A DNA stretch of 64,000 nucleotides from Liolophura sinensis (lineage: Eukaryota; Mollusca; Polyplacophora; Chitonida; Chitonidae). Shown here piece after piece: positions 10,840 through 22,000 of this stretch. The stretch is from NCBI RefSeq assembly GCF_032854445.1, contig NC_088299.1:19151608-19215607 (forward strand), read 5' to 3'. Numbering within the stretch: the stretch's first letter is position 1; each line of letters begins with the position of its first letter. Below the pieces are notes generated by a model, which was given only the letters and a program-made list of their open reading frames with translations, had not been told where the DNA came from and ran no database searches. A program made the position numbers and the translations under genes.

Positions 10840-11290
10840 GGGACTGTACTTCTTCGGCATATTAACGCGACATACTCTTTCAGTTTTCCTATGATCAAAT
10901 GTTCTAATAATGTAGTTAATATTGTTAACTTTCTTCACCACCTCATATGGTCCACTAAACTTGGCCTTAATCGGTTCCTTAGGTAGGACTAACAAAACAT
11001 AGAACCTGATCTCCAGACGAAAAACTTCTTGTCCTAGCCTTTTTGTTATAATACAGTTTCATTTTTTTCCTGAGAGGCCTTCAAATTAGCTCAGGCTTTA
11101 TGTAACAAGTCCAGAAACTGGGAAACATACTCTAATAAGTTTCCTTCTGTTTCTTGCGCCAAAGTACGCTCCTTCATCAAAGCTAAAGGACCTCTAAACT
11201 CATGACCATACACCAACTCAAAAGGACTAAACCCAGCTGGTGGACTCATTGGGAGTATCCCTAGTGGCAAAGGATACAAATGGAATCCAC
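10840..11290 (-). pseudogene. Ty3/gypsy integrase C-terminal relic
   Basis: On the - strand, 11,290-11,100 reads AGFSPFELVYGHEFRGPLAL, the motif that follows the integrase core in many Ty3/gypsy elements. In another frame, 10,990-10,840 gives KAKFSGPYEVVKKVNNINYI, then RRKTERVC-like and VNMPKKY, the C-terminal barrel region of these integrases. Frame changes show it is dead. It is separate from the integrase relic at 1.5-2.7 kb. Confidence 0.82.
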
Positions 11291-11306
11291 GCAATGACCC
11301 ATGTCA

Positions 11307-11475
11307 GGGGCCGCTCGCCAATGCGGTCGCATTGTCCAGCTCATGCTGCCTCCCTACCCGGACGTAGGCACTCTGAGAAGGTGTGTCAGCAAACTGTTGA
11401 TGGTCGTGGGTGTTCCCCTGACTGCCCGGTTTCCTCTTACCTTATAGCTTGTCTCTGTCGAATATGTGAAATATT
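11307..11475 (+). mobile_element. SINE, degenerate
   Basis: Recognisable pieces are GCCAATGCGGTCGCATTG, CCAGCTCATGCTGCCTCC, GATGGTCGTGGGTGTTCCCC and GTGAAATATTTTTC. Confidence 0.7.
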
Positions 11476-11477
11476 TT

Positions 11478-11590
11478 TCATTTATTTATTTATTTATTTA
11501 TTTGATTGGTGTTTTACGCCGTACTCAAGAATATATCACTTATACGACGGTGACCAGCATTTTTATGGAAGGAAACCAGGCAGGGCCCGT
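11478..11590 (-). mobile_element. SINE tail, - orientation
   Basis: (TTTA)n, then GATTGGTGTTTTACGCCGTA, CTTATACGACGGTGACCAGC and AGGAAACCAGGCAGGGCCCG. Together with the copy just before it, this makes a tail-to-tail pair. Confidence 0.85.
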
Positions 11591-11960
11591 TGTAAATCTA
11601 CCTCGGGATTTAACTTAAAATTGCTTTTCTTTCGGGCCGATGCACGCAACACGTGTGAAAACATACAACTACATTCATTTGTATGATTTACGATGTGTTA
11701 GTCTGTTTCGGAAATAAATTAATGCTGTAATATATCTTCTTTTTCCACCTTACACATCATTAAAAGGTGTGGAGGCCATTTGTGGATGCATGCGAACCAA
11801 TATTTCAGACAATAAACAGCATGCACATTTTATCTCGATCTGCTGCCTCGTCTTCTAGTCTTACCCCTCCAATATGATGGCAGTGTTTTATAGAACTTTC
11901 TGACATGACAGAACTATAATACATATAGGATAAGTAATGAGTGACCCGAAGATAACTCAT

Positions 11961-12041
11961 TTATTAAACGAGAGTAGTAGTTTTCATTTGTTGTGAGCTT
12001 CCGGCGAGGAACAAAGGTTAACTACTACTCGAGTTTAATAA
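11961..12041. repeat. 22-bp inverted repeat
   Basis: The left arm at 11,961-11,982 (TTATTAAACGAGAGTAGTAG plus TT) pairs with the right arm at 12,020-12,041 with two mismatches. The loop is 37 bases. It could form a hairpin or be a remnant of a small inverted-repeat transposon. Confidence 0.7.
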
Positions 12042-12075
12042 ATTTGATATCGAGGGACACGAATTTCATATCCTA

Positions 12076-12481
12076 TTTATCCCATAAATGCCTTATTGTA
12101 CATTTATGGCGGAAAAAATCATTACGCTTTAACCTTTTCGGAGACTGCGCCGACGTACATCACGTACATATCACATATATAGGTCAAGTAATGGCCTACC
12201 CGGGCGATGTTTCCGTTCTAGGGATTTTCCTTAGCCTTCGTGACAATAGCTCTATGTCGTAATCAATGCCGAAGATTTCCACGTTCGTTCGATTATCTCT
12301 TCTCACATTTATAGCTCTGGCGCGTCCTTTTTTGTCAATTTTTACGATATCGATCTCGTGGACGAAAGTCGGCCACGTTAACATTTGCAGACGACAAGAA
12401 AAATTTATATTACCCGTGGTGAATATCAAAACGATATGTTATGGCTTTATTACCCGGAAAAATAAACATTTATGGGATAAA
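12076..12481. repeat. 406-bp segment bounded by perfect 15-bp inverted repeats
   Basis: TTTATCCCATAAATG at 12,076-12,090 and its exact reverse complement at 12,467-12,481. The interior is relatively CpG-rich and holds a 77-codon - strand frame (12,429-12,196) that I cannot assign. No clear target duplication flanks it. It may be a MITE-like element or a chance palindrome pair. Confidence 0.4.
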
Positions 12482-13825
12482 GAGTCATATTCTGTTAGAA
12501 AACGCCCTCAAAAGTCCAACATTCATGAGAAAAAGAAGAATAAACAAAATATTGACATTCTACATGTGTTAGGCTATTCTAAGAATGCAGAAACGTAGTT
12601 TCATTAATTTTTACTCTCCTTGACAGTTTTTCAATTTGTATTTGTACAAATGGGTGAGAGGGGAGATAATAACGTCATTGAGGAGTATTCTCCCTTCATT
12701 GTCTCTTTCGCGGGAAGATAAATTTGGTGCTGATGAAACGGATATCGTCACGTAGTTGTAAAAGTATCGTTAATCTGACAGGCAGGTACTGTTAATAATG
12801 TTTTAGAAAAGTTAATACTGTTCAGTGCGTTACACTTGCCGCATGAAATTAATCTTAATTCATTGGGGGTGTGTGGGGGGTTTCTTCCGTGTGCATTGCT
12901 GATTTGTTGAATACTTGTGTGCAACATCAACATTCACAAGTGGAGAAAAAATCTTCGGTTTAATTTAAATTTTATTGTTGGTGGGATTTTGACAACTGAA
13001 AACTGCTGTGTTAACATAATGATATTACCATTTTGCTGTAGTATTATCACATGGCTTCATGACCAAACAATCGGCTGTGAACTTGAAACATATGGATGAG
13101 AATTTCTAGCAGATAAACCGTAGTTAACCCCGCTAGTTGGACACTACTTACGGGAACGTAGCGTTACGGTGGCGGGGTATTTGCAGAATGGGGTAACTCT
13201 TAACGAGCAACTCAGTTGCGACAATACTGTGAGAAACAGCCCAAAGTGTGCAGGTGTTGAACATTTACCGCTGTTTACATGCGTATGAAATCTTCCCTAG
13301 CTTAAATCGATGTCAACCCAGTGTTCTCTGCAATTATTAAACTAACCAATTGTGAGACCCGTCGAACCATGGCAAACATATATGTTCATGAAAAAATAGT
13401 CATATTTTCGGATCCTACACCATAGCAGTTCATGGGTTATCGAAATGATGATAGCAGTACAGTGAAACCTGAAATCATCCTTGTGTTTGTCAGTTTGGTT
13501 TATCCAACCTAGGAACAGGCTAGTTAATTTGTAGGAACATACAGCTGACACCAATTATAGCTAAGGTAACGAAGATTAAATACGCATGTTAATGTTACAC
13601 AGCAGTAAACAGTCCTTACCCTCAACTGGAAACATTTGGGGCTGTTTCTGACTGTAACTCTTGCCACTGGGTTGCTCAATAAGAGTTACCTCCTATCTGC
13701 AACTAGATGGTGGTGATCGATCAAATTCAATCTTGCCCCCTATGTGCAAATTATCTTATTGAGTTTTCCTGTAATCAAAGCCACACTTTTACCACCTCAA
13801 CGTGGTTATTTCACCGCCATAAATA
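12482..13825. other. Unassigned, possible TINF2-like promoter region
   Basis: No coding exon or array. A short CpG-containing patch around 13,130-13,190 is a plausible place for an upstream promoter of the + strand gene, but no core promoter element can be claimed. Confidence 0.3.
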
Positions 13826-13952
13826 TGATTTGTTTGATTGGTGTTTTATGCAGTACTCAAGAATATTTCACTTATACGACAGCGACCAGCATTATGGTGG
13901 GTGGAGGAAACGCATAACCATCTGCAGGTTGCTGGCAGACCTTCCCATATAT
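13826..13952 (-). mobile_element. SINE tail and body, - orientation
   Basis: TTTGATTGGTGTTTTATGCA, TATTTCACTTATACGACAGC and CATCTGCAGGTTGCTGGCAG. Truncated. Confidence 0.85.
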
Positions 13953-14379
13953 GCCACAAATATGGGGATGGGATTGGATGGTCAGGTTACTGTCACATGT
14001 TGGAATATGTCAGATCATTGAAGAATCAAGTTTTCAGAATGAGAAGGGGCTCAACAAACAATCAGAGCTAACTGCTAGTCAGAAACATGGCCCACCGTTG
14101 ATGTCAAAACTCACTAGTTCTGTGTTGCAAAATTCTAAACGAAGCCAAATGCTGCTAAAGTCATTGCTCAAATATGGGGTGTGGTTGTCATTACTGGTTG
14201 TGTAAGTATTTAATGTGGGTTGCCTGCTAAAGAATAAAGATGAAGCCACTGAAATTGGTCTGTACGTTCACAGGAGACATAAGCTTAGTTTCTGAGGTGT
14301 TAGGTGGCAGAACTCTGACATGATTGCAAGAAAGGTAAATATTACTGTATGACTGCATTGTTGTGACTTTAACATCATA

Positions 14380-14495
14380 TTGGGCTGCTGTAGCCGAAGG
14401 AGTGCAGTGACCCAGGAGCCTCTCACTAATGCAGTCGCTGTGAGTTTAAGTCCAGCTCATGATTGCTACCTCTCCTGCTGTACATGTATGTGGGA
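14380..14495 (+). mobile_element. SINE head fragment
   Basis: AGTGCAGTGACCCAGGAGCC, TCTCACTAATGCAGTCGCTG and AAGTCCAGCTCATGA. Diverged and cut before the body. Confidence 0.75.
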
Positions 14496-14605
14496 TTGTC
14501 TACCTACTAATCAGTGTACTCAGGTGATGTACATGTAGTTACAAGATTTCAGGACAGAGTCACTTGTTCATGCGTAAAATAAATGTCAGTTTTCATTCTT
14601 TGCAG

Positions 14606-14703
14606 AAGCTCATCAGATCTTTGCTGACATGGCCACTAAAGAGGATGTTGAATTGTGGGTACTGGAATACGCTTGTCGCTACCAACATGCTGAAGCCATT
14701 CAA
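14606..14703 (+). CDS. Candidate 5' exon of the TINF2-like gene
   Basis: A good acceptor (CATTCTTTGCAG) opens a segment with an ATG at 14,629 and MATKEDVELWVLEYACRY. Two donors are possible. AAG|GTCAGG at 14,703 leaves one base that joins in frame to the exon at 15,822. CAG|GTAACC at 14,709 is closer to consensus but shifts the frame, giving a short reading that stops at about 15,880. The second case would make this a 5' untranslated exon with an upstream open frame, and translation would start at 15,863. I cannot decide between them without transcripts. Confidence 0.4.
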
Positions 14704-15281
14704 GGTCAGGTAACCCTGTTCATCGTGATTCTGTCTGCAAATACTCCCACACTAAAATGCGCTTTTGTAATGACATTTCTGTATGTCTTTGAGGGAAAGT
14801 TGGAGTTTCGAGAACAAAGACTCTTCTGTCTCTCTCCATTTTCTGTCTCTAGGAAGAAACAGTTCTTCTGTATCATGCGACTTGTAAAATATGTGAAGAA
14901 ACCTTAACAGTCATTTGTCTGCTCTCAATCGCTTCTTGTGGTACTATTTTCAGATGCCCATTTTATAGTACATTGCAAATGTGATCAAACACAGTTGCCT
15001 AACATTTTTAACAGGTTATGTGATAAAGTAGGACTTTTTTTACCTTTAGAAAAAAAAGAGATGGTTAACTTTTGAAACTATCCTATTGTCTTTCAGTCGC
15101 TGGTAAATGTGACATGTTGAATGACAGGGAATATTGCTGAACATGCAGTACTTACACACTCTGGCTTTGGTGGAAGTAGTGGTTGACAGTTGGTAGGACT
15201 GCTTGTGTGGTCTTACATCAAATTCAATTGACATCACTGGCCTTATGCCAATATGGCTTACACATTGAGCTCACTCTGGGT

Positions 15282-15490
15282 GTGGAAATCTGTCACATGT
15301 AAGAAAGTGTGTTAGTTACTTGCCCAAGGACTGTACTAAGCTTTACTCCAGGCAACTCTGTCACATGTTAGAAAGTTTGTCAGTTACTTGCCCAAGGACT
15401 GTACTAAGCTTTACTCCAGGCAACTCTGTCACATGTTAGAAAGTTTGTCAGTTACTTGCCTGTGGACTGTACTAAGTTTTACTCCAGACA
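15282..15490. repeat. Three-copy tandem repeat, about 70 bp
   Basis: AACTCTGTCACATGTTAGAA, GTTACTTGCCCAAGGACTGT and ACTAAGCTTTACTCCAGGCA recur three times with few differences. Confidence 0.85.
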
Positions 15491-15572
15491 ATCTTTTTTG
15501 TCCATCCATATAACTGACTACTGTCATGTATAATATGTAAATTATTGTTCAGCATTAAACCCCAAATTCCTC

Positions 15573-15735
15573 TCTGGTTGTATGTGGGACAGTCGGTCAG
15601 CAACCTGCGGATGGCCGTGGGTTTCCCCTAGGTTCTGCCCGGTTTCCTTCCATCATAATGCTGGCCGCCATAGTCTATGTGAAGTATTCTTGAGTGCAGC
15701 GTACAACACCAATCAAATGAATAAAGAAATAAACT
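15573..15735 (+). mobile_element. SINE body and tail
   Basis: GTCAGCAACCTGCGGATGGC, TTCCATCATAATGCTGGCCG, GAAGTATTCTTGAGTGCAGC and AATGAATAAAGAAATAAA. It lies just upstream of the first TIN2-domain exon. Confidence 0.85.
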
Positions 15736-15862
15736 CCAAGTTCACAAGGCCAATCAAAATCATTAATTTGTGTTAATTTGTATATGAGGTGAAAAAGCAT
15801 GTGTTTTTTGTATGTTAACAGGCATCTGTAAAAGACGGAATGGCAGTGTACTGGGCTTTAAC

Positions 15863-16030
15863 ATGCCCCCTATACGATTAGCAGAAGGGACGCTGTGTCT
15901 CATCGTGGGTCATGAAGAGTTTGATGACTTTGCTGTGGCCATACAACTTGTGGAGGAGATCTATAATGGTTCTGGGGATCTGGTGCCATTCAAACTGTTT
16001 GCTAAGTTGAGCAGCGGGCTAAAGATTAAG
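15863..16030 (+). CDS. TINF2: TINF2-like exon 1 (coding part)
   Basis: 56 codons, MPPIRLAEGTLCLIV through SSGLKIK, then donor AAG|GTATCT. The exon itself starts at 15,822 after TATGTTAACAG. The end, LVPFKLFAKLSSGLKIK, is the part most like TIN2. It ends in phase 0. Confidence 0.75.
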
Positions 16031-19000
16031 GTATCTTTTTATCTTCAAAGTCTCTGGATATAGACGTTTAACTTTAAATTTGAAAATCCAATTGTCGCTG
16101 GTTTGACCTCCAAAGGTCAGATTTTTCTTCATATTTCTTGCATAATTGATTGTCAGTGGTAACCAGTCTTTTTTGAATACCATGTACATCACATAATAAT
16201 GGTAAGTCTACTCCTCCTTCATCCGACACAGCGGCGAGAGTTTATGTTTTTTGTTTCATCCTGGTTGATTTGCTTCATCTTGGTTGATTTCTTTAGTAAC
16301 AGGGGGACATGGCGGTCATTGTGTTATGAGAAAGCTTCTGACAGCTGTTACAGAGTACTAGAGTAGTAGTTTGTGAATTCAGAAAGGTGATGCGATATGA
16401 ATCAGCATTCACTTCCCACCTAACACAGTAATAAAGTCGCTGATGGTTACCTTAGTTAAAGCATTCACTTCCCACCTGAGCACGGTAATAAAGTCGCTGA
16501 TGGTTACCTTAGTTACAGCATTCACTTCCCACCTGAGCGCAGTAATAAAGTCGCTGATGGTTACCTTAGTTACACCATTCACTTCCCACCTGAGCGTAGT
16601 AATAAAGTCGCTGATGGTTACCTTAGTTACACCATTCACTTCCCACCTGAGCGCGGTAATAAAGTCGCTGATGGTTACCTTAGTTACAGCATTCACTTCC
16701 CACCTGAGCGCGGTAATACAGTCGCTGATGGTTACCTTAGTTACAGCATTCACTTCCCACCTGAGCGCGGTAATAAAGTCGTTGATGGTTACCTTAGTTA
16801 CAGTTAAGATCATGACTTGTGTAAAATTCCTAAAATGACTAGATCTCATATGTTTTTTCTGGCCAGAATTCTTGTTCATAGAGTTTTTAGACCCAGGCAT
16901 CAAACTATCATTTTAAAATTGTTAAATACATACATGTATACATGTTTATTTTCTACCTCTGCGCAGTCACTTCTCCATATGCTAGCCACTAGACAGAACA
17001 ACATCCTTGAAAAGCTGAACGAGTACTTCCCCAGATCTGGACTGAATCACCAGAACGCCGTGAGTTTGGAACAAACCACTACTATAACAAAGTTAACTTT
17101 CCGTACAAATCAGTATTTGTACATCGCAGACCCCAGGTTCTCTGGTTTACTCCACCAACAAAACCGACTGTCATGCATAAGGAAAAGATTCTTGAGTATG
17201 GCTTTAAACAACAGATGAACTTAAATTGTCGATATATATCAGCCTATCAACATTTGTGTGTACATGTTATATGTGGCTGAAGCACAGGTATCATGAGGAA
17301 CCTGTTAGCATTCATTTTTAGCTCACCTGTGCAACTGTCACACCTCAAGCGTCATTGTCAACATCCAGTAACACAGGGAAAGCAGAGTTAAGTAAATGTT
17401 ACGGGTGGTATGGTAAGAAGTACAGCATATATTGAGCTCTTGTTTTGCATACATGTAGAGCACACCAGGTGGATGTTCCATCGTTGATGGATATGCATAT
17501 TTATTAATTACTGTAAAGTTCCGCATTCACAGCTTCATTACTTTATTGGGTTAAAGTTTTACATTCATGCGTATCCTGTGGGCATGTTCTTTGGTAAGTT
17601 ACAAATCAGTGTTATGGTGCACGTGTACTCGCCTTCTCTCCAGAGATCAGTCAGCTTTCCTGTGTCTGTTCTATTTCAGAGTAAGAAGACTCTGGCACAT
17701 CTCAACACAAGCCAGTTCCAGTTCAGGAAATTTTTCCTTCCATTATTAGCCAATGAGAATCAGAGATTGGCATATCTGCGGGATGAATATTTACTGACGT
17801 TTGGGAATTCCTTTGTGAATCGCTTAAAAGAACTGGTTAAAGAGTTCATTGGTGCTGTAGAAGAACATCTGCCCCCAACATTTCTTGAAAAGGTATCTTC
17901 ATTTGTCTATTAACATTGAGTTACTATGGTAATACCTGAACAGGGAGGACTGTAAACAGTAACTGGATTTAAAGCATCTGCAATTCTTACTGTTGAAATG
18001 ATCTGCATGGTTTGTAATCCACCTTTGACTAGTGAGATTTTGTAGCCTGATTAGCAGGGGTAGCCAGAAATGAGGCCTTTTTGAGGCCATTTTGTTCAGA
18101 GCAGAGTGTCCAAATCTCACTTTCTCCCATCTGTGCCATGTTGAATGTGCTGAAAACAGGGTGTCCAGATCTCACTTTCTTCCATCTCTGCCATGTTAAA
18201 TGTGCTGAAAACAGGGTGTCCAAATAGTACCATGTTTCTGTGTTACCCGTTCAGTTACGGGTGACTGGTTTACTCCATGCTGGTTAGTTCTCCAGACCAA
18301 ATGGATTTAAAGCCCAGGTAGTAGTGGCACAGGTATCTGTGAGCATGGATATAGAGATTGGGCATCTTACCTCCTTTTCCCTGTCTTTTTATCCTGTCTC
18401 AGTGAGGGAATTTCAACTTTATGCTTCCTCCATTGTTCAGAGCATCTTGACAAACATTTGACAGCACTTTGGTTTTGTTGGGCCTTCAAAGAGAGTAAAC
18501 TCCAATGGAAATGTAATCAGTATTCAGACTTCATTTGGTCCATTTGCTCTAAATAATACCTACCTTTAATGTGATGTGATGTGATGACTTTTTTTGTTTG
18601 GATGGTTCCAGAATAACTTTTGGATCCAACTGGTAGCATGCTTGTGAGAATCTTTACCCAGTTTTGTGGCTGATCACTGTTTAAGCTTACATGTACATCA
18701 TTCATATCATAGAACTGAAATATGCAGGTTTGACAAATTGGTATCATGGATGTGATTTGATACTCAGTCCAGTACAGTTTTTTCCATCCCTCCATCTGTA
18801 CAAGTTTACAGTTTTATCCATCCCTGCATCCATTTTGCTGTTTACAGTTTTATCCATCCTGCTGTACAAGTTTACAGTTTTATCCATCCTGCTGTACAAG
18901 TTGACAGTTTTATCCATTCCTGCTGTACAAGTTTACAGTTTTGTCCATCCCTGCTGTACAAGTTTACAGTTTTATCCATCCTGCTGTACAGGTTTACAGT

Positions 19001-22000
19001 TTTATCCATCTGGCTGTACAAGTTTACAGTTTTATCCATCCCTGCTGTACAAGTTTACAGTTTTAACCACCCAGCTGTACAAGTTTACAGTTTTATCCAT
19101 CCCTGCATACATCCGGCTGTACAAGTTTACAGTTTTATCCATACTGCTGTACAAGTTTACAGTTTTATCCATCCTGTTGTACATGTTTACAGTTTTATCC
19201 ATCCCTGCTGTACAAGTTTACAGTTTTATCCATCCCTGCTGTACAATTCTACACTTTTATCCATCCCTGCTCTACAAGTTTACAGTTTTATCCATCCTGT
19301 TGTACAGGTTTACAGTTTTATCCATTCCTGCTGTACAAGTTTACAGTTTTATCTATCCCAGCTATACAAGTTTATAGTTTTATCCATCCCTGCTGTACAA
19401 TTCTACACTTTTATCCATCCCTGCTGTACAAGTTTACAGTTTTATCCATCCTGCTGTACATGTTTACTGTTTTGTCCATCCCTGTTGTACAAGTTTACAG
19501 TTTTATCCATTCCTGCTGTACAAGTTTACAGTTTTATCTATCCCTGCTGTACAAGGTTACAGTTTTATCTATCCCTGCTGTACATGTTTACAGTTTTATC
19601 CATCCCTGCTGTGCAAGTTTACAGTTTTATCCATCCCTGCTGTACAAGTTTACAATTTTATCCATCCTGCTGTACAGGTTTACAGTTTTCTTCGTCCCTT
19701 CTGTACAAGTTTACAGTTTTATCCATCCCTGCTGTGCAAGTTTACAGTTTTATCCATTCCTGCTGTACAAGTTTACGGTTTTATCCATCCCTGCTGTACA
19801 AGTTTACAGTTTTATCCATCCTGCTGTACAAGTTTACAGTTTTATCTATCCCTGCTGTACAAGTTTACAGTTTTATCCATTCCTGCTGTACAAGTTTACG
19901 GTTTTATCCATCCCTGCTGTACAAGTTTGCAGTTTTTTTCCATCCTTGCTGTACAAGTTTATAGTTCTATCCACCCTACTGTACATGTTTACAGTTTTAT
20001 CCATCCCTGCTGTACAAATTTACAGTTTTATCCACCCTACTGTACATGTTTACAGTTTTATCCATCCCTGTTGTACAAGTTTACAGTTTTATCCATCCCT
20101 GCTGTACAAGTTTACAGTTTTATCCATTCCTGCTGTACAAGTTTACAGTGTTATCCATCCTGTTGTACAAGTTTACAGTTTTATCCATCCCTGTTGTACA
20201 AATTTACAGTTTTATCCATCCCTGTTGTACAAATTTACAGTTTTATCTATCCCTGCTGTACAAGTTTACAGTTTTATCCATCCCGGCTGTACATGTTTAC
20301 TGTTTTATCAATTCCTGCTGTACAAGTTTACAGTTTTATCCACCCTGCTGTACAAGTTTACAGTTTTATCCATCCTGCCGTACAAGTTTACAGTTTTATC
20401 CATCCCTGCTGTACAAGTTTACAGTTTTATTCATCCTGTTGTACAAGTTTTCAGTTTTATCCATCCCTGCTGTACAAGTTTACAGTTTTATTCATCCTGT
20501 TGTACAAGTTTTCAGTTTTATCCATCCCTGCTGTACAAGTTTACCGTTTTATCCATCCTGCTGTACAGGTTTACAGTTTTATTCGTCCCTTCTGTACAAG
20601 TTTACAGTTTTATCCATCCCTGCTGTGCAAGTTTACAGTTTTATCCATTCCTGCTGTACAAGTTTACCGTTTTATCCATCCCTGCTGTACAAGTTTATAG
20701 TTTTTTTTTTTCCATCCCTGCTGTACAAGTTTACAGTTTTATCCATCCCTGCTGTACAAGTTTGCAGTTTTTTTCCATCCTTGCTGTACAAGTTTATAGT
20801 TCTATCCACCCTACTGTACATGTTTACAGTTTTATCCATCCCTGCTGTACAAATTTACAGTTTTATCCACCCTACTGTACATGTTTACAGTTTTATCCAT
20901 CCCTGTTGTACAAGTTTACAGTTTTATCCATCCCTGCTGTACAGGTTTACAGTTTTATCCACCCTACTGTACATGTTTACAGTTTTATCCATCCCTGCTG
21001 TACAAATTTACAGTTTTATCCACCCTACTGTACATGTTTACAGTTTTATCCATCCCTGTTGTACAAGTTTACAGTTTTATCCATCCCTGCTGTACATGAT
21101 TACTGTGATAAACATTTAGTATGTGTGTTCCTCTGTCCATCCTGCTCAGCTGATGACTGCTTCTAAAGACGGCCTTGACCTGGAGAGAAAGCTTCGAGAG
21201 CAGGCTGTCTTCTGTCCAGTGTTGGAGATTGTGCTGGACACCGTCCTTGGCCAGACTACGCTGACTGGTCAGTCCCTGCAGGAGTTACTGACCATGGTGA
21301 GCCCTCTTAACACCCAGGACCGGCTAATCACCTCACACCCAGACCCCTTCACTCACCATGTGGACAGGTTTGTGGTATTCACTGCACAACCAACCGCGGA
21401 CTAAAGATAACAGCCACGGCCACATTAACGACCATGATCTATGAGGCAAAAATCTGCCCTCAAGCACATAACATCCATCCACTGCCACATAACGTCCATC
21501 CACTGCCACATAACATTCATCCACTGCCACATAACATTCATCCACTGCCACATAACATCCATCCACTGCCACATAACGTCCATCTTCTGCCACATAGCAT
21601 TTATCCACTGCCTCATAACGGTCATCAACTGCCACATAACATCCATCCACTGCCACATAACATCCATCCACTGCCTCATAACGGTCATCAACTGCCACAT
21701 AACGTCCATCCACTGCCACATAGCATTCATCCACTGCCACATAACATCCATCCACTGCCACATAACATTCATCCACTGCCACATAACGTCCATCCACTGC
21801 CACATAACATTCATCCACTGCCACATAACATTCATCCACTGCCACATAACATTCATCCATTGCCACATAACATCCGTCCACTGCCTCATAACATTCATCC
21901 ACTGCCACATAACATTTATCCACTGCCACATAGCATTCATCCACTGCCGCATAACATCCATCCACTGCCAAATAACATTCATCCACTGCCATATAACATC

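Noticed and set aside
12196-12429. 77-codon - strand frame with VEIFGIDYDIEL as a gene
   Set aside because: No recognisable family, no splice or start context, and it lies inside the inverted-repeat segment. Left unassigned.
18691-21166. Several + strand frames up to 568 codons (FTVLSIPAVQVYSFIHP and similar)
   Set aside because: By-product of the 30/31-bp array: the three frames overlap and exchange the same peptide strings.
21297-21300. Exon 4 donor at ATG|GTGAGC
   Set aside because: It looks stronger than the chosen site but leaves phase 0, which cannot join exon 5 without a stop. The site after 21,367 joins in frame.
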